This document shows positions 19,498-29,899 of a stretch of DNA of 64,000 nt, piece after piece. The stretch comes from Aporrectodea caliginosa (Eukaryota; Annelida; Clitellata; Crassiclitellata; Lumbricidae). Where the stretch lies: the NCBI GenBank assembly GCA_020284085.1, contig JACEVL010000105.1, positions 287,001 to 351,000 of the forward strand, given 5' to 3'. The notes under the pieces were generated by a model. That model was not told the DNA's origin. It did not search any database and was given only the letters and a program-made list of their open reading frames with translations. Numbering within the stretch: the stretch's first letter is position 1; each line of letters begins with the position of its first letter. Made by a program: the position numbers and the translations under genes.

Positions 19498-19539
19498 AAC
19501 AACTTCAACTCGCCGCTAGACGTCGCTGCAATTCACAAT
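19498..19539 (+). pseudogene. 42-bp microfragment of SANS-like exon 2
   Basis: Matches exon 2 of the copies at 19896-20256 and 53092-53452, with about 3 and 4 mismatches respectively (central CGCCGCTAGACGTCGCTGCA). In frame it would read NNFNSPLDVAAIHN. It sits abruptly between an M4 tail and an M-type module, on the opposite strand to the neighbouring copy. Confidence 0.7.
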
Positions 19540-19799
19540 AGAATAACTCCTCCACTGATCGCTTTCTGAAAGTGCCAGTCCAAAGTCTGGATAAATGAGG
19601 AGGGCGACGCTAATGGTCTTTGTTACCACACAGTAGTCGTTAAAAAGGAAACACACAATCGCTAGAGTCCAGCACCGGTCATACGCATAGGTTAAGGTCG
19701 ACGTTAACGGGGCTTAACGATCCATAAAATGACAATGAACAATTGAAAACTGTCTATCATTGGCCATTGGGTTGTACTAATACTAATAGTATTAATACT

Positions 19800-19895
19800 A
19801 ATACTAATACTAATAGGATGGAGTTAAAATGGTTTTAAGATATATATATATTGGAATATTTAGACAGGATCTAGCAATATTTTCAGAGGAAAAAA
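19800..19895 (+). repeat. Repeat R piece beside SANS-like exon
   Basis: TAGGATGGAGTTAAAATGGT and TTTAGACAGGATCTAGCAAT, the R signature, directly adjoin the 3' end of the minus-strand exon. At 53455 R adjoins the other exon copy in the same relative orientation. Confidence 0.6.
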
Positions 19896-20590
19896 TCAAT
19901 ATAGGCCGGGGAGCCACGACTCGATCTGAGCTTCATTCCGTCGGTTCCTGCGACCTCCATCTCCTGAGAAGCTTCTGGATCGTCTCTTGGCGCCACGGAT
20001 GGCCGACTCTCGCTGCTTCTTGACGGTTCGGACGTTGCTGGACATCTGGTCATCCGACGCCTTGTCCAGACAGATGACCACGGTCATTCGAGGATTGTGG
20101 ATTGCAGCGATGTCTAGCGGCGTGTTGAAGTTGTTGTCAAGTGACCAGATGTTGACCCCGAATGAAACGAGAAATACCACGCATCCCACGTGACCATTTC
20201 CATCCGCATGATGTAGCGCCTTTCGACCGAAGTAATCGCTACGATTTAAACAGGCGCTAGAAAAACAATCGCAATAGTAAACCTATTCATTTAGCCCTTA
20301 ATAACTGTCACCTCTGATCTGCTAATCTGTTTACAACTAAGCTATTGTATCATCCAATCCGTGGCTAAAAATCTCTGTTATTCACCTTCTATCAACCACT
20401 AACTCTATGCCAAACCCCCAGTTACTTACCTCTTCTCGACAAGGATCCTTAATTCCTCGAGTGACCCGATGCAGCTTCCCACATGACCTGGGTCATGCCT
20501 TTGTCGTCCGATCGGTCATAGTCCTTCCAAGTGCCCTCCCTCAGGGCCCCCGTAGCTCCCTTTCGAACAGAATCTGTCCGCTGATGACAT
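19896..20590 (-). pseudogene. SANS/ANKS4B-like ankyrin gene copy 1, two exons, frameshifted
   Basis: In animals USH1G (SANS) and ANKS4B are scaffold proteins with N-terminal ankyrin repeats that anchor actin-bundle complexes. Exon 1 (20590-20430, minus) reads like the family start: RKGATGALREGTWKDYD, then DDKGMTQVMWEAASGH. A one-base shift follows before EELRILVEK, and the exon ends at AG|GTAAGT. A 173-bp intron ends in TTTTTCTAG. Exon 2 (20256-19896) gives DYFGRKALHHADGNGHVGC, FLVSFGVNIWSLDNNFNTPL and DIAAIHNP. The final residues are out of frame relative to the 53-kb copy. A shift near the first ATG is also likely. There is no SAM domain; family proteins are 400-460 residues. Decayed copy; homology is strong, gene identity less so. 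Confidence 0.75.
20257..20429 (-). other. Intron of SANS-like copy 1
   Basis: Canonical donor GTAAGT and acceptor TTTTTCTAG with a pyrimidine-rich run. Joining leaves a split codon (AG + C), which keeps the ankyrin frame. Intron retention argues against a processed, LINE-copied pseudogene. Confidence 0.7.
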
Positions 20591-21860
20591 TACAGCCCAA
20601 CAAAAACTGAACAGTAAAACTGGCTAACCTGTAACATAAAAAGCTAGCTTAATTTTTGTAGCGCATATTTAAACCCGTATTTCAAGGAAAGGAAAATTCA
20701 GCATTTTTGCATAGACATGTACTTACGAAGACAGACAGGGCAAACGCAGAAAGGTAGACGGACAAACATTCCTTTCAATGGGTCCTGACCGGAAACCGAT
20801 TCATGACCTTATAATTATACATGCAAACAGATTTTGTTTTGACTGAGCTCCTGTGGGTGAAGTCGATTACCGCAACCAACTAATCAGGGCGCTATATAAA
20901 TCCGGTAAGGTAGGTTGACATCAACGGCTCTGATCTCTGTAAGATGTCGCTGAACAATGGACGATACAGTGTTTCATTAGACACCTTTAAAACGCTCTCC
21001 GCCATCGTTATAAATTCTGCATCCGCGTTAAATGGACGGTCTCAAGATTCTAGGAGTACAGTTGTGTTATGAGACAGGAACTGTGAGAACTATTAAAAAT
21101 AATTTCTGCCGACGTCAACGGCAATAGTTGCCATAAGATGTCATCATGCTCTGGATCCATCCAATGAGATATATTATAAGCGCTAGAGAGCGTATGACGT
21201 ATATTTCCTTCAGGTCGCAGTGAAGTCACAATCGCTAAGCGTCCTTGACCCCCAAGCTAGGCATTCTAAATTTAGATATCGATGTTTACTTTGTGTAGCC
21301 TATCACAGCTGACATCTTGTGGCATGACCTGGAGTCCAAGTCGATGGGAAAATCGTCAAGAGTTTCAGGACTGCATAATGGCCACCGAACAACTAACGTC
21401 GTATACATAACAAGGACGATGGGTGTTGCAAAACAACATCTAGGAAAATCTAAAGCCATTGATTTTCTGTTACTGATTAATATGCACTGTCCATATAATT
21501 TTGCATCGTAAAGCCATGGAACGCCACGAATCGAGGCGATTTAATCTTTCATATAAACCTTGACGTTCTTTAAAGAGGTGTGCAAATTTACCGATGTTTC
21601 TTTTAAAGTAAAAGACAAACAATCGACCTCTAGTGACCGCTATTTAATTAAAACCACCTAGAAATCTACACTCACGCATTCCAGGCGTATTATTCCCATG
21701 TTGCAAACTGGATCCATTTCTGTAATGTGTTATTTTTCTACTTAAGTCTAAAGAAGCGAGAAAAACGACCCCTAGCGACCGATAGTCTATGTTTAACATA
21801 CGAAGAAATTAATGGACGAAATACTAGGTAATACCTTGACTACCTTTCATACATAAGGAT
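20591..21860. other. Repeat remnants, no gene
   Basis: M4-type sequence with an AGACACC tail (20900-21030) and an 88-bp-related core at 21070-21175 (TCTGCCGACGTCAACGGC). The remainder, including 21180-21860, shows nothing I recognise. Confidence 0.5.
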
Positions 21861-22270
21861 CCTGAGTGGCCGAGTGGGTTGGTAGCCTGCTCGTCACGCC
21901 GGCGCCCCGGGTTCACTTCCCGGTCGGGTCGGTTTATCAGAGATTAATTTCTCGGATCTTTACTGCGGGTGGCTCGGTCGCATTATAAACGTGGAGTACA
22001 ATACAACACACAATACAACACATCACAATACAACTGGGGCGCGGTGGTTTAGGGGCATGTTCGGTGACTTGCAGCTGGAGGGTTGCGGGTTCGAATCCAC
22101 CTCAAAGTCGCCGCGTAGGGACCCTGGGCAAGTCCTTCACTCGCAATTGCTCATGCGCTTCGGCGTGAAACTCCGATTCAGCGTTCGCGCAGTAGTCGGG
22201 AGCGCCTCTGAATGGGAAATCTGGCAGGGGCGCTATAACAAGTGTTCAAATACAATACAATACAATACAA
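21861..22270 (+). mobile_element. Two-headed SINE (SINE-B + SINE-A), copy 2
   Basis: Same B then A order as 11407-11805, with near-identical heads (CCTGAGTGGCCGAGTGGGTT; GGGGCGCGGTGGTTTAGGGG). It keeps the full central part (CAGCGTTCGCGCAGTAGTCG), which copy 1 has lost in part, so copy 2 is the better reference. Confidence 0.85.
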
Positions 22271-22470
22271 CTCCATCACCAACCACCTGTTTGACGACGA
22301 CGAGCCATCTTGTCGAGCAACTGCTGCATAGCAACTCGCGGCAATTGCTATTAAAGGTTTATAACGAATACGAATGATTAGAGTAAGAATTATTAAAGAT
22401 TCCATAATTATAAAGGACACTGCTACGTAACCAGCCAATTCTAAATATCGACGTGTTCATAAACGTAATA

Positions 22471-23330
22471 AAATACAGCCCGTAAAAACAAAGTTTTTTA
22501 CTATATCCATCTAGTATCCTATAATTGCGTCTTATGAAGCAGTTACCTCTACAAATATATAGTCCGCGTTCATTTTACAACATAGCGTCCGTTCAATCAG
22601 GCACCGCACCCGTTTCTGTTGCAGCCAATGGCAACGCTGGCCAATCACAACGCTGCGTGTCGGAAAAGGGGATTCCCCGATTCGAAAAGTTTAGTCCCCG
22701 ATTCTATAAGCTAGCCTTTTTGGGGAGCTGAAATTTTGATAGAATGAAGTGTGTGCGAGGGCGAGTCTATATGCCAAGTTTCACGACGATTGAATGATTG
22801 TAAGTGATCGAACTAGTCGTCGCAAGATTTGACTTTTTAGCCTGTGGCTCAACCAAGCAAGCAAGCAAGCAAGCAATCAAGATTCCCGCAAGTTAAACTA
22901 GATGGATAATAAATACAGCCCGTAAAAACAAAGTTTTTTACTATATCCATCTAGTATCCTATAACGTGTACTCTGAAAATAGTCCGCGTTCATTTTACGA
23001 CATAGCGTGCGTTTAATGAGGCAGCGCGTCCGTTTTTGTTGCGGCCAATGGCAACGCTGGCCAATGGCAACGCTGCGTATGGGAAAAGGGTATTCCCCGA
23101 TTCGAAAAGTTGAGTCCCCGATTCTATAAGCTTGCCTTTTTGGGGAGCTGAAATTTTTATAGAATGAAATGTCTGCGAGGGCGAGTCTATCTGCCAAGTT
23201 TCATGACGATTGAATGATTGTAAGTGATCGAAAAAGTCGTCGAAATATTGACTTTTTAGCCTGTGGCTCAAACATAGTTACATATATTCAAGATTTCCGT
23301 AAGTTAAACTAGATGGATAAAAAGATCACT
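22471..23330 (+). repeat. 440-bp tandem duplication with inverted ends
   Basis: Two head-to-tail copies with period 440 (CAGCCCGTAAAAACAAAG at 22475 and 22915). Each begins with TATCCATCTAGTATCC and ends with AAACTAGATGGATAA, an inverted pair. A (CAAG)n stretch in copy 1 (22855-22878) is absent from copy 2. No coding region seen; possibly a MITE that duplicated in tandem. Confidence 0.85.
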
Positions 23331-23439
23331 GACAATGGATGATACTCTGGTCTCATTAGACACCCCTAAAACGCACTTAACCTGAATATAAATTCGGCGA
23401 CTGCTATTTATCGATTTTTCTGTGGACGATTGAAAAAGT

Positions 23440-23600
23440 GTTTTCACTGTAATGCGGAGAGTACGGGTTCGATCCTCCTCTTCTGAGACGGTTACTGTAC
23501 AGTGTATAGGGACATTGATCAAGTCCTTCACTCACAGTTGCTCAGCGCCATCAATTTATGTTTGGTTATTATACAGTGGTGCTTAATAAATGAACAAATA
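23440..23600 (+). repeat. SINE-E copy, partial
   Basis: ACTGTAATGCGGAGAGTACG, GGTTCGATCCTCCTC as B box, CAAGTCCTTCACTCACAGTT and TGCTCAGCGCCATCAA, ending at GCTTAATAAATGAACAAATA. Confidence 0.7.
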
Positions 23601-23654
23601 TAGTATTTATGATTATGATTTGGGCTCCTTGCATCTCCATGCCAACTCCATTAC

Positions 23655-23856
23655 AGTGGTATAGTGATCTACGCTGTTGGTGAGAAGGTGAGACGGCGAG
23701 GGAGAAGACTGGCCAACCGCTCTCATATGCTGAGGTTAAGAAATTTAAAGCCGCTAACACTTCACCAATGGCTGAATCTCAGATTAAGCATAAGGAGCTG
23801 CTCTTCTTCTTTTTCTTCCTTCTCGGGATTTGAACCTGATGCATTCAGATGAGAAT
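23655..23856 (+). repeat. SINE-F copy, 5' truncated
   Basis: Starts near TACGCTGTTGGTGAGAAGG, continues GAGACGGCGAGGGAGAAGAC, GAGGTTAAGAAATTTAAAGC and ends GGGATTTGAACCTGATGC. Confidence 0.7.
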
Positions 23857-25470
23857 ATCACACATCAATAGAAACCATTGCACAGATTCAAACCCTTCTG
23901 ATAAGTCGGTATGCTCAGTTTAGCGACGCTGTGTCACCACGAATATGCATAGCGTCGCTCTCCTTATTTTAATCTTTGGACTGGCACTAACCCATGGTAA
24001 GCCAATTTCCGTCTTGTGGGTATGTCTTGTGTCCGACCGTTAACCAGTTTCTACGAACTTGTCTGCGGTGTCGTCGAAGCAAGACTGAAGTTTATCCTGA
24101 AGACTCAGATAAGCTTATAAAAATCTATATCATATGACAATTAACGCCACTCATAGGTAAATAGGTTTTTATTTGATTAATTTTTCTTTATTTAAATACA
24201 AATGCAAGACTTTCCTACAAACAAGCCTAGCTTTTTCGACAGTCATTCATTACTTGATGTGATGCAATGTTCTTCTCTGCCATTGTGTACGCAGCAAAAC
24301 AGCAACTAATTTATATTGGGGCTAGAGTCACCAGTCCACAAAACCGTCAGATTTCGTTTAGCGAATGTGCTGTTAAACACCTTTAAAAGTTCTCTATCGA
24401 CGACGTAAATTCGGAAATTTGGTCACCGAATTTATGTTAATGCTAAATAGAATTGAAGGCTGATCTCGGTTTGAAAGGCTCTGTTAGCAAAACGCAACAA
24501 TTGAAAAAATGTTTCCTACTAATCATAAGGTCGAAATTACTTACTGTTTTGATTGAGCGCCTGAGCTTGGTTCGTTCCTTCTACCTAACTCTCTCGGGCG
24601 CTGTATAAATCTCGAGATAACTATAGCAAACATGCAATACATACATTACTCAGGTAAGGCAAGTTCAACGTCAACGGTCCTGAAAATCGCTAGATTTCGT
24701 TAAACAGTGGATAATGCGATTGTGCTGTTAAACACCTTTGGAAAGTTCTCTACCGACGATATAAATTCAGAAACTGCGTTTGGTTTTCGAATTATTGACG
24801 TGTAAGGTAAACTCGAGTTGAGGTTGAAAGGCTCTGTTAGACAAACGCAACCGTTGAGAACTGGTTCCTACTTTTCATAGCCTCGAGTGTACAAAAGCGC
24901 GGTCTTAGAAGTTAAGGGCAGGGCACCAACTTATTCACGAGAGCAGCAAAGCTTCAGAAAAATAGTTTGCAATATACCGGCGACAATGACGGAGACTGAT
25001 AATCTTACCTGCCTATCGATTCTGTTTTGACTGAGGGCCAGTGAATGAACTCGCATCCTCTATGCATTTTTTCGGTACATGCATATTGCATACATTATAC
25101 TGCAACGGAATCTATGAGCAAACGAAAGTATAACTGAATGAATGGTTCATTTACGCATGACAGAAATTACACATGACCGAATTTACGCACGAATGAAATT
25201 AACCTATGACTGAATTTTCACATAACTGAATTTACACATGACTGAATTCATAATTGGCTTCTGAATGATTTACCTTTACGCACTTATTATGTCTGAGGCC
25301 ATCGTCATGGAATCTCCGGCAAAAAACTGTTCACCTGTCTGCCCATCTGTCTACCTATACGCTCCTCGGCAATTCAGGTAATCGTCTGATACGACCTCTC
25401 TCAATTGAACCATAACAATCCTTCGTCGGTTCCCATCCTAGACAGCAATTGCCTACCACATCATTGTACA
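23857..25470. repeat. Modular tract with two similar 330-bp segments
   Basis: 24340-24520 and 24690-24880 are related: both hold CGCTAGATTTCGTTTA-like sequence, a GTGCTGTTAAACACCTTT tail and GAAAGGCTCTGTTAG. An M3-type module lies at 23910-23990. 25150-25255 is a degenerate 17-20 bp minisatellite around ACATGACTGAATTTA. No gene seen. Confidence 0.55.
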
Positions 25471-25472
25471 TT

Positions 25473-25828
25473 GGGGCGCGGTGGTATATTGGGGTATGTT
25501 CGGTGCCTTGTTATAGTTAATGATATTTTTTAGTTATAGTTATAGTTATCGTTAACGAAGTCAATTTATTTTCGTTAACGAACATTTTCGTTATCGTTAT
25601 CGTTAATTGAACCATAACAATCGTTGGAGCCTTGCAGCTGGACGGTTGCTGGTTCGAATCCACCTCAAAGCCGCCGCGTAGGGACCCTGGGCAAGTTCTT
25701 CACTCGCAATTGCTCATGCGCTTCGGCGTGAAACTCCGATTCAGCGTCCGCGCAGTAGTCGGGAGCGCCTCTGAATGTGCAATCTGGTAGAGGCGCTATA
25801 ACAAGTGTTCAGATACAATACAATACAA
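25473..25828 (+). mobile_element. SINE-A copy interrupted by 118-bp insert
   Basis: A solo SINE-A (no SINE-B head) starting GGGGCGCGGTGGTATATTGG and ending in the (ATACA)n tail. The head is split after GTGCCTTG and resumes at GCCTTGCAGCTGGACGG, so GCCTTG is duplicated around the insert. Confidence 0.85.
25511..25628. mobile_element. 118-bp insertion inside SINE-A
   Basis: Flanked by GCCTTG (25505-25510, 25629-25634). It is rich in GTTATAGTTA and TCGTTAACGAA motifs that form inverted repeats. The segment ATTGAACCATAACAATC near its right end also occurs 200 bp upstream at 25407-25423. A small MITE, or an insertion repaired with local template copying. Confidence 0.7.
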
Positions 25829-25839
25829 ATTGTACGCTG

Positions 25840-26225
25840 GTTTTTGACGCACTATATTAAAATATCCTGATACATACATTCAGTTCAAAGATTTCATTAG
25901 GCAGCCATCAGTAACTTCATCGCGTAATAGTCTAGTGGTTAGCGTGCAGGACTGTAAACCGAGAGGTTAGGGGTTCAAATCCAAACCAGGGAAGAAATTT
26001 GTTTCGAGATATGGGTTTCTGGCGCCTTGTAACCAACTCAGCCAAAAATGAGTACAATGGCCGTACGCTGTTGGTGGGAAGATCAGACGGCGAGAGAGAA
26101 GACTGGCCACCCACCCTAAGATGCTGAGGTCAAGAAATTTGAAGCCGCTAGCACTTCAGGTTATGCATAAGGAACTGCTCCTCTTGTTTTTCTTCTTCCT
26201 TCTTGAAAATTGAACCTGATATTTT
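25840..26225 (+). repeat. SINE-F, near full length
   Basis: Leader (GGCAGCCATCAGTAACTTCA), tRNA-like head (TAGTCTAGTGGTTAGCGTGC, GGTTAGGGGTTCAAATCC), then GAAGAAATTTGTTTCGAGAT, TGAGTACAATGGCCGTACGC, GATCAGACGGCGAGAGAGAA and an end near TTGAACCTGATATTTTC. It is the reference for the truncated copies. The leader upstream of the tRNA head is unusual for a SINE. Confidence 0.75.
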
Positions 26226-27290
26226 CTGATGAGCACATCACACAATAATAGAAACCATTGCGCGGATTCAAGCCCTTTTGATAAGTCGGTAGGTTCAGCT
26301 TAGCATCAATATAAAATTATGATTAGCGTCGCTCTCCTTATCCAGCCTTTGGACTGGCACTAGCCCATGGTAAGGAGTTTACCGTTGTGTAGGTACGTCT
26401 TATGGCCGCCAAGGGCCGTTAACTTTGACCTTAGCCATTATGGCGCCTGAACAGAACACTGTCGATTCAAACGCACTTCGCGAATTTATAGCACCTGAAG
26501 GAAGCGTTTTAAAGGTGTCTTATACGATCAATGTCATTAATTGTTTAGTGACATCTCGTGAACGCCGAGGACCGTTAACGTCGACATTACTACATTTATG
26601 TGTGTGAAACGTTTTAATAAACTGTGATTAGTCAATTAGTATATGTTTAACGACACTGTTTCAAACATAGATGATCATCGTCGCCCTCCTCCCTTCTCCA
26701 GGGATGGGACTGGCACTACCAGAATTCGGGTAGTGGAGGAGTTTTAAACAGGTGATATGATTCATTATTTGCTGTTCAGCAACGTTATAGCATAGCATAG
26801 ATGATTAGCGTCGCCCTCCTCCTTTTTCAGGCTTAGGACTGGCACTGCCAGAATGCGAGTAACAACGAAATGGGTTTCTGAGTACGTAGTTTAAATTATT
26901 CCCTTGTTTTACGGAACCTTGTGGAATCCATGGCCGTTGACGTCGACTTCACCTTACACTCAATGGTTCAAAAGAAAAGGCGTACCTTGCGATAGGTAGG
27001 TATTTCTGTTTAACGACACTCTGTAGTAACATAGATCATTAGCGTCACACTCCTTCTTCGTGCAGTCTTGAGAATGTCACCTAACCATAGTAGTAGTTTC
27101 ATTTTAACGACACTGTGTGATTACAAAGATCATTAGCGTCACCTTCCTCCTTCATCCAGGCTTGGGACTGGCACTGACAGAGTATGATTAATGGGGGTTA
27201 ATAACGCGATTGAGGAATTTCTAAGATCGATTGAAGACGTATTAAAGGTGTCTAAGGAGAACATTGCATTATCGAGGGTTTAACTGCATC
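26226..27290 (-). repeat. Modular repeat tract (minus), four M2/M3 modules
   Basis: M2/M3 cores at 26310-26365, 26645-26735, 26800-26870, 27010-27050 and 27100-27190 (GGACTGGCACTGACAGAG); M1/M4-type core at 26400-26425; AGACACC tails at 26505 and 27240. No gene. Confidence 0.65.
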
Positions 27291-27295
27291 TAGCG

Positions 27296-27553
27296 ACCAA
27301 AGTTCTATGTTCTATCAGGAATTAGACTCAATTTGACACAAATCCTTAACTGAACAGGAGGCTAATGTAAATAATTATGCATTGAGGTTATAAGACGGAT
27401 TAGCTCCGTTAGTCTTCCCAATGACAGTATACTAACTGCTGATGCAATGGCTATGGACGCAAGTGGAGCGGATATTTCGAAAGAAATTTCTCCCGTGCCG
27501 AAGATTTGAACCCCGACCTCTCTCGGTTGACAGTCCAGCACTCTAAGTAAAAT
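27296..27553 (-). repeat. SINE-G copy, minus strand
   Basis: Tail (GTTCTATCAGGAATTAGACT on the plus strand) to head (GAAGATTTGAACCCCGACCT, GACAGTCCAGCACTCTAA). Confidence 0.6.
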
Positions 27554-27654
27554 GTAACATTTGTGATTATAGGTCATTGTAGAATGTAAACCAAACTGCG
27601 GTTATCATTAATTTGGTGCAATAAAAGATAGACGTACTTGCTTACTTTTACTAT

Positions 27655-27826
27655 ACCATTGACAACGTATTCACTATACATGTTGGCTAGTGGGCGCAAA
27701 TGGAGCGAACTTATCAAAAAAACTTTCTATCAGGATGGGAAATGGATTTGAACCCCTGACTTCTCAGCTGACAATCCAACCTTCCAATAACTACACAATT
27801 ATAGCTCACCCCGCATACAAGGTATA
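27655..27826 (-). repeat. SINE-G copy, minus strand, shortened
   Basis: Head GATTTGAACCCCTGACTTCT and GACAATCCAACCTTCCAATA with an upstream piece of the body. It lies directly beyond the previous copy. Confidence 0.55.
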
Positions 27827-27829
27827 TCG

Positions 27830-28280
27830 GAGATTCTTACCCTTCGAACATACCTGTTAACATTCGATAGTGCTCAAATGGGTTTCTGACAGTCATCCGG
27901 CGATATTACATAAGTCCTTCTTGAAGAATAGATTTCCGTAAATTTTTAATAATATGTTTAATTAATCTCAGGTATTTCGAGTCGTTTCTTTGCCAGCGTG
28001 TCTACCATTGCCATACAAACCGATATGACTAGGGATCCATGCGACGAGAATAATTTTATTCCTTTGTTTAGCTAATTAAGGGGCCTGTTATTACCTATGA
28101 ATTCGAGAAAGAGATTAGGACGTGAACAAGACCTATTCTCATTTATAGATATGGCTACACTTTACGAAGCAGTAAATAATATGATCGATTCATTTGCATT
28201 TTGATTATCATTTTCAAAAACCATGCATTTGCATCAATTATGGCTGTTAATTCAACATATTAATTCGAGAAGTCACTTGC
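27830..28280. other. Unclassified AT-rich sequence
   Basis: No gene or repeat recognised. Confidence 0.5.
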
Positions 28281-28418
28281 TATTCTATAAAATTATGGAA
28301 CTGTATGGGAGGTGTACAGAAAGTTTCCGAAACTACGATTACAAGTTTAGATTCACCTGTATAAATTGATGTATAGTCAAGATATTTATTAATTAATTCC
28401 AATGAGGAGTCTGTCTTT

Positions 28419-28499
28419 TTTGTTTATACGTTTTATTATTTTTTATTAATAAATAAATTTGTAACGCGCGCAGGGTCACAACGAAATGTGAATCTGAAT
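28419..28499 (-). mobile_element. LINE-P 3' end insertion
   Basis: AATAAATTTGTAACGCGCGC, then AGGGTCACAACGAAATGTGA and ATCTGAATTC match the 3' UTR of the LINE at 57030-58047. An extremely 5'-truncated insertion, absent from the sister block near position 128. Confidence 0.75.
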
Positions 28500-28921
28500 T
28501 CTTAAGGACAGGTCGATGTTAATGGCTTTATTGAGCCACGGAGCTGTTGACTGATAAAAAATGGCGATTTAATTCGCTAAGAATTTAAGGAGAAAAAATG
28601 TTCAGTTCATTTTAAAATGGAATTTTGCTTAACAGAAGATGTGCTATAATAATTTGAACAATTATAATGGCGAGGTTGTAGTCAAACGATAAAACGCAAC
28701 TGATGAATTTATAGCAACCATCGAAGACGATTTAAAGGTGTCTAAGCAGAACATTGGAGCGCTCAACTTGCGACCCTCTGAGCTGTTAACATCGACTTCT
28801 ACTTACCTTACAACATTCTCCGCCACTGCACATCCTAGTGCCAGGCAGTGTCGGTCCCAAGCCTTGATGAAGGAGGAGGGCGAGGCTCATGGTCTATCAC
28901 ACAGTGTCCTTACACAAAAAC

Positions 28922-29038
28922 TCCTGCTGCTGCTACTACTGCTACTGCCACTGCCACTACCGCTTCCGCTACCGCTACCGCTTCCGCTACCGCTCCTGCT
29001 GCTACTGCTACTGCTACTGCTACTGCTACTCCTACTAC
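28922..29038. repeat. CTG/CTACTG and CCG-rich simple repeat
   Basis: Mixed CTGCTA, CTGCCA and CCGCTA units. They create a poly-Leu/Pro frame that should not be read as a gene. Confidence 0.9.
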
Positions 29039-29042
29039 AATG

Positions 29043-29300
29043 GGACACGATATTGGTAAAATGTCCAGCATTTGACGACAGGGTTTTATTTTATATTTAT
29101 AATGGTAATTTATTTATCGCCACTCCATATAATCATAGGCATCTCTGCGTTAAACATAGCAATTTTAATTACATTTAAGGACAGAAATATCATCAGTAGC
29201 ATAAAACAGTGGATTTGAACTCCCTACACGTCAGTTGATATTACAGCACGTTAACCAATAGTCGGATTAGACCATAGCGAACCCCGATTACAACGTAAAA
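29043..29300 (-). repeat. SINE-D copy, minus strand
   Basis: Equivalent of 803-1056 within block A; B-box relative GTGGATTTGAACTCCCTAC on the plus strand. Confidence 0.75.
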
Positions 29301-29571
29301 CGGAGGCTAATAGCCTTTCTGCAGGCCCATAAAACTTCGATGGCACCCAACTGAGTTGCTGATCATATAGAATAAAGTATTATCCTGATGAACTTTGCGA
29401 ATGCCAAGTCCATTGACGTCAACGTCACCATACATACAGTTTATGCAACTCCATCAAATCTAGAAATAGAACGCGGCTGAAGAATTTATTAGATAGATTG
29501 AAGACACATAAGAGGTGTCTAAGAACAGCATAGCATTTTACAGCGTATAACGCTCTCTAGTGAGAAGAGTT

Positions 29572-29836
29572 CAATGTTTGATAAACAATTTGACAGAAAT
29601 CTTTTCCTGAAGAGGAAACCAATACAAAGAATTACACATACGGGTTATTAGATGAATTTTCTCCTTTTATCTTACCACTGACAGAATATTCAATATTGCT
29701 GTTTTGCATGGTTTCGGGTGGAAGTGGTGCCCACATTTAGAAATTACTTCTTATATCTGGTATTTGAATCCCCGATCTCTCAATTGGCAGTCCAGCAGTC
29801 TAACCACTACATCCTAGCTCACCCCACATTCGAGGT
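29572..29836 (-). repeat. SINE-G copy, minus strand
   Basis: Equivalent of 1333-1606; the head here is better kept (GGTATTTGAATCCCCGATCT, GGCAGTCCAGCAGTCTAACC). Confidence 0.65.
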
Positions 29837-29899
29837 ATAACACAGGTTCATACCTGTCTAAAAACAACCTTGAAAGTAGGCTATCATCACAGACAATGT

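Noticed and set aside
20407..20610. Plus-strand frame of 67 codons
   Set aside because: Antisense to exon 1 of the SANS-like copy, where the minus strand has the recognisable protein and splice sites.
28738..29178. Frame of 146 codons with a Leu/Pro-rich centre
   Set aside because: Runs through an M2 module, a CTG/CCG simple repeat and a SINE-D; no unit is coding.
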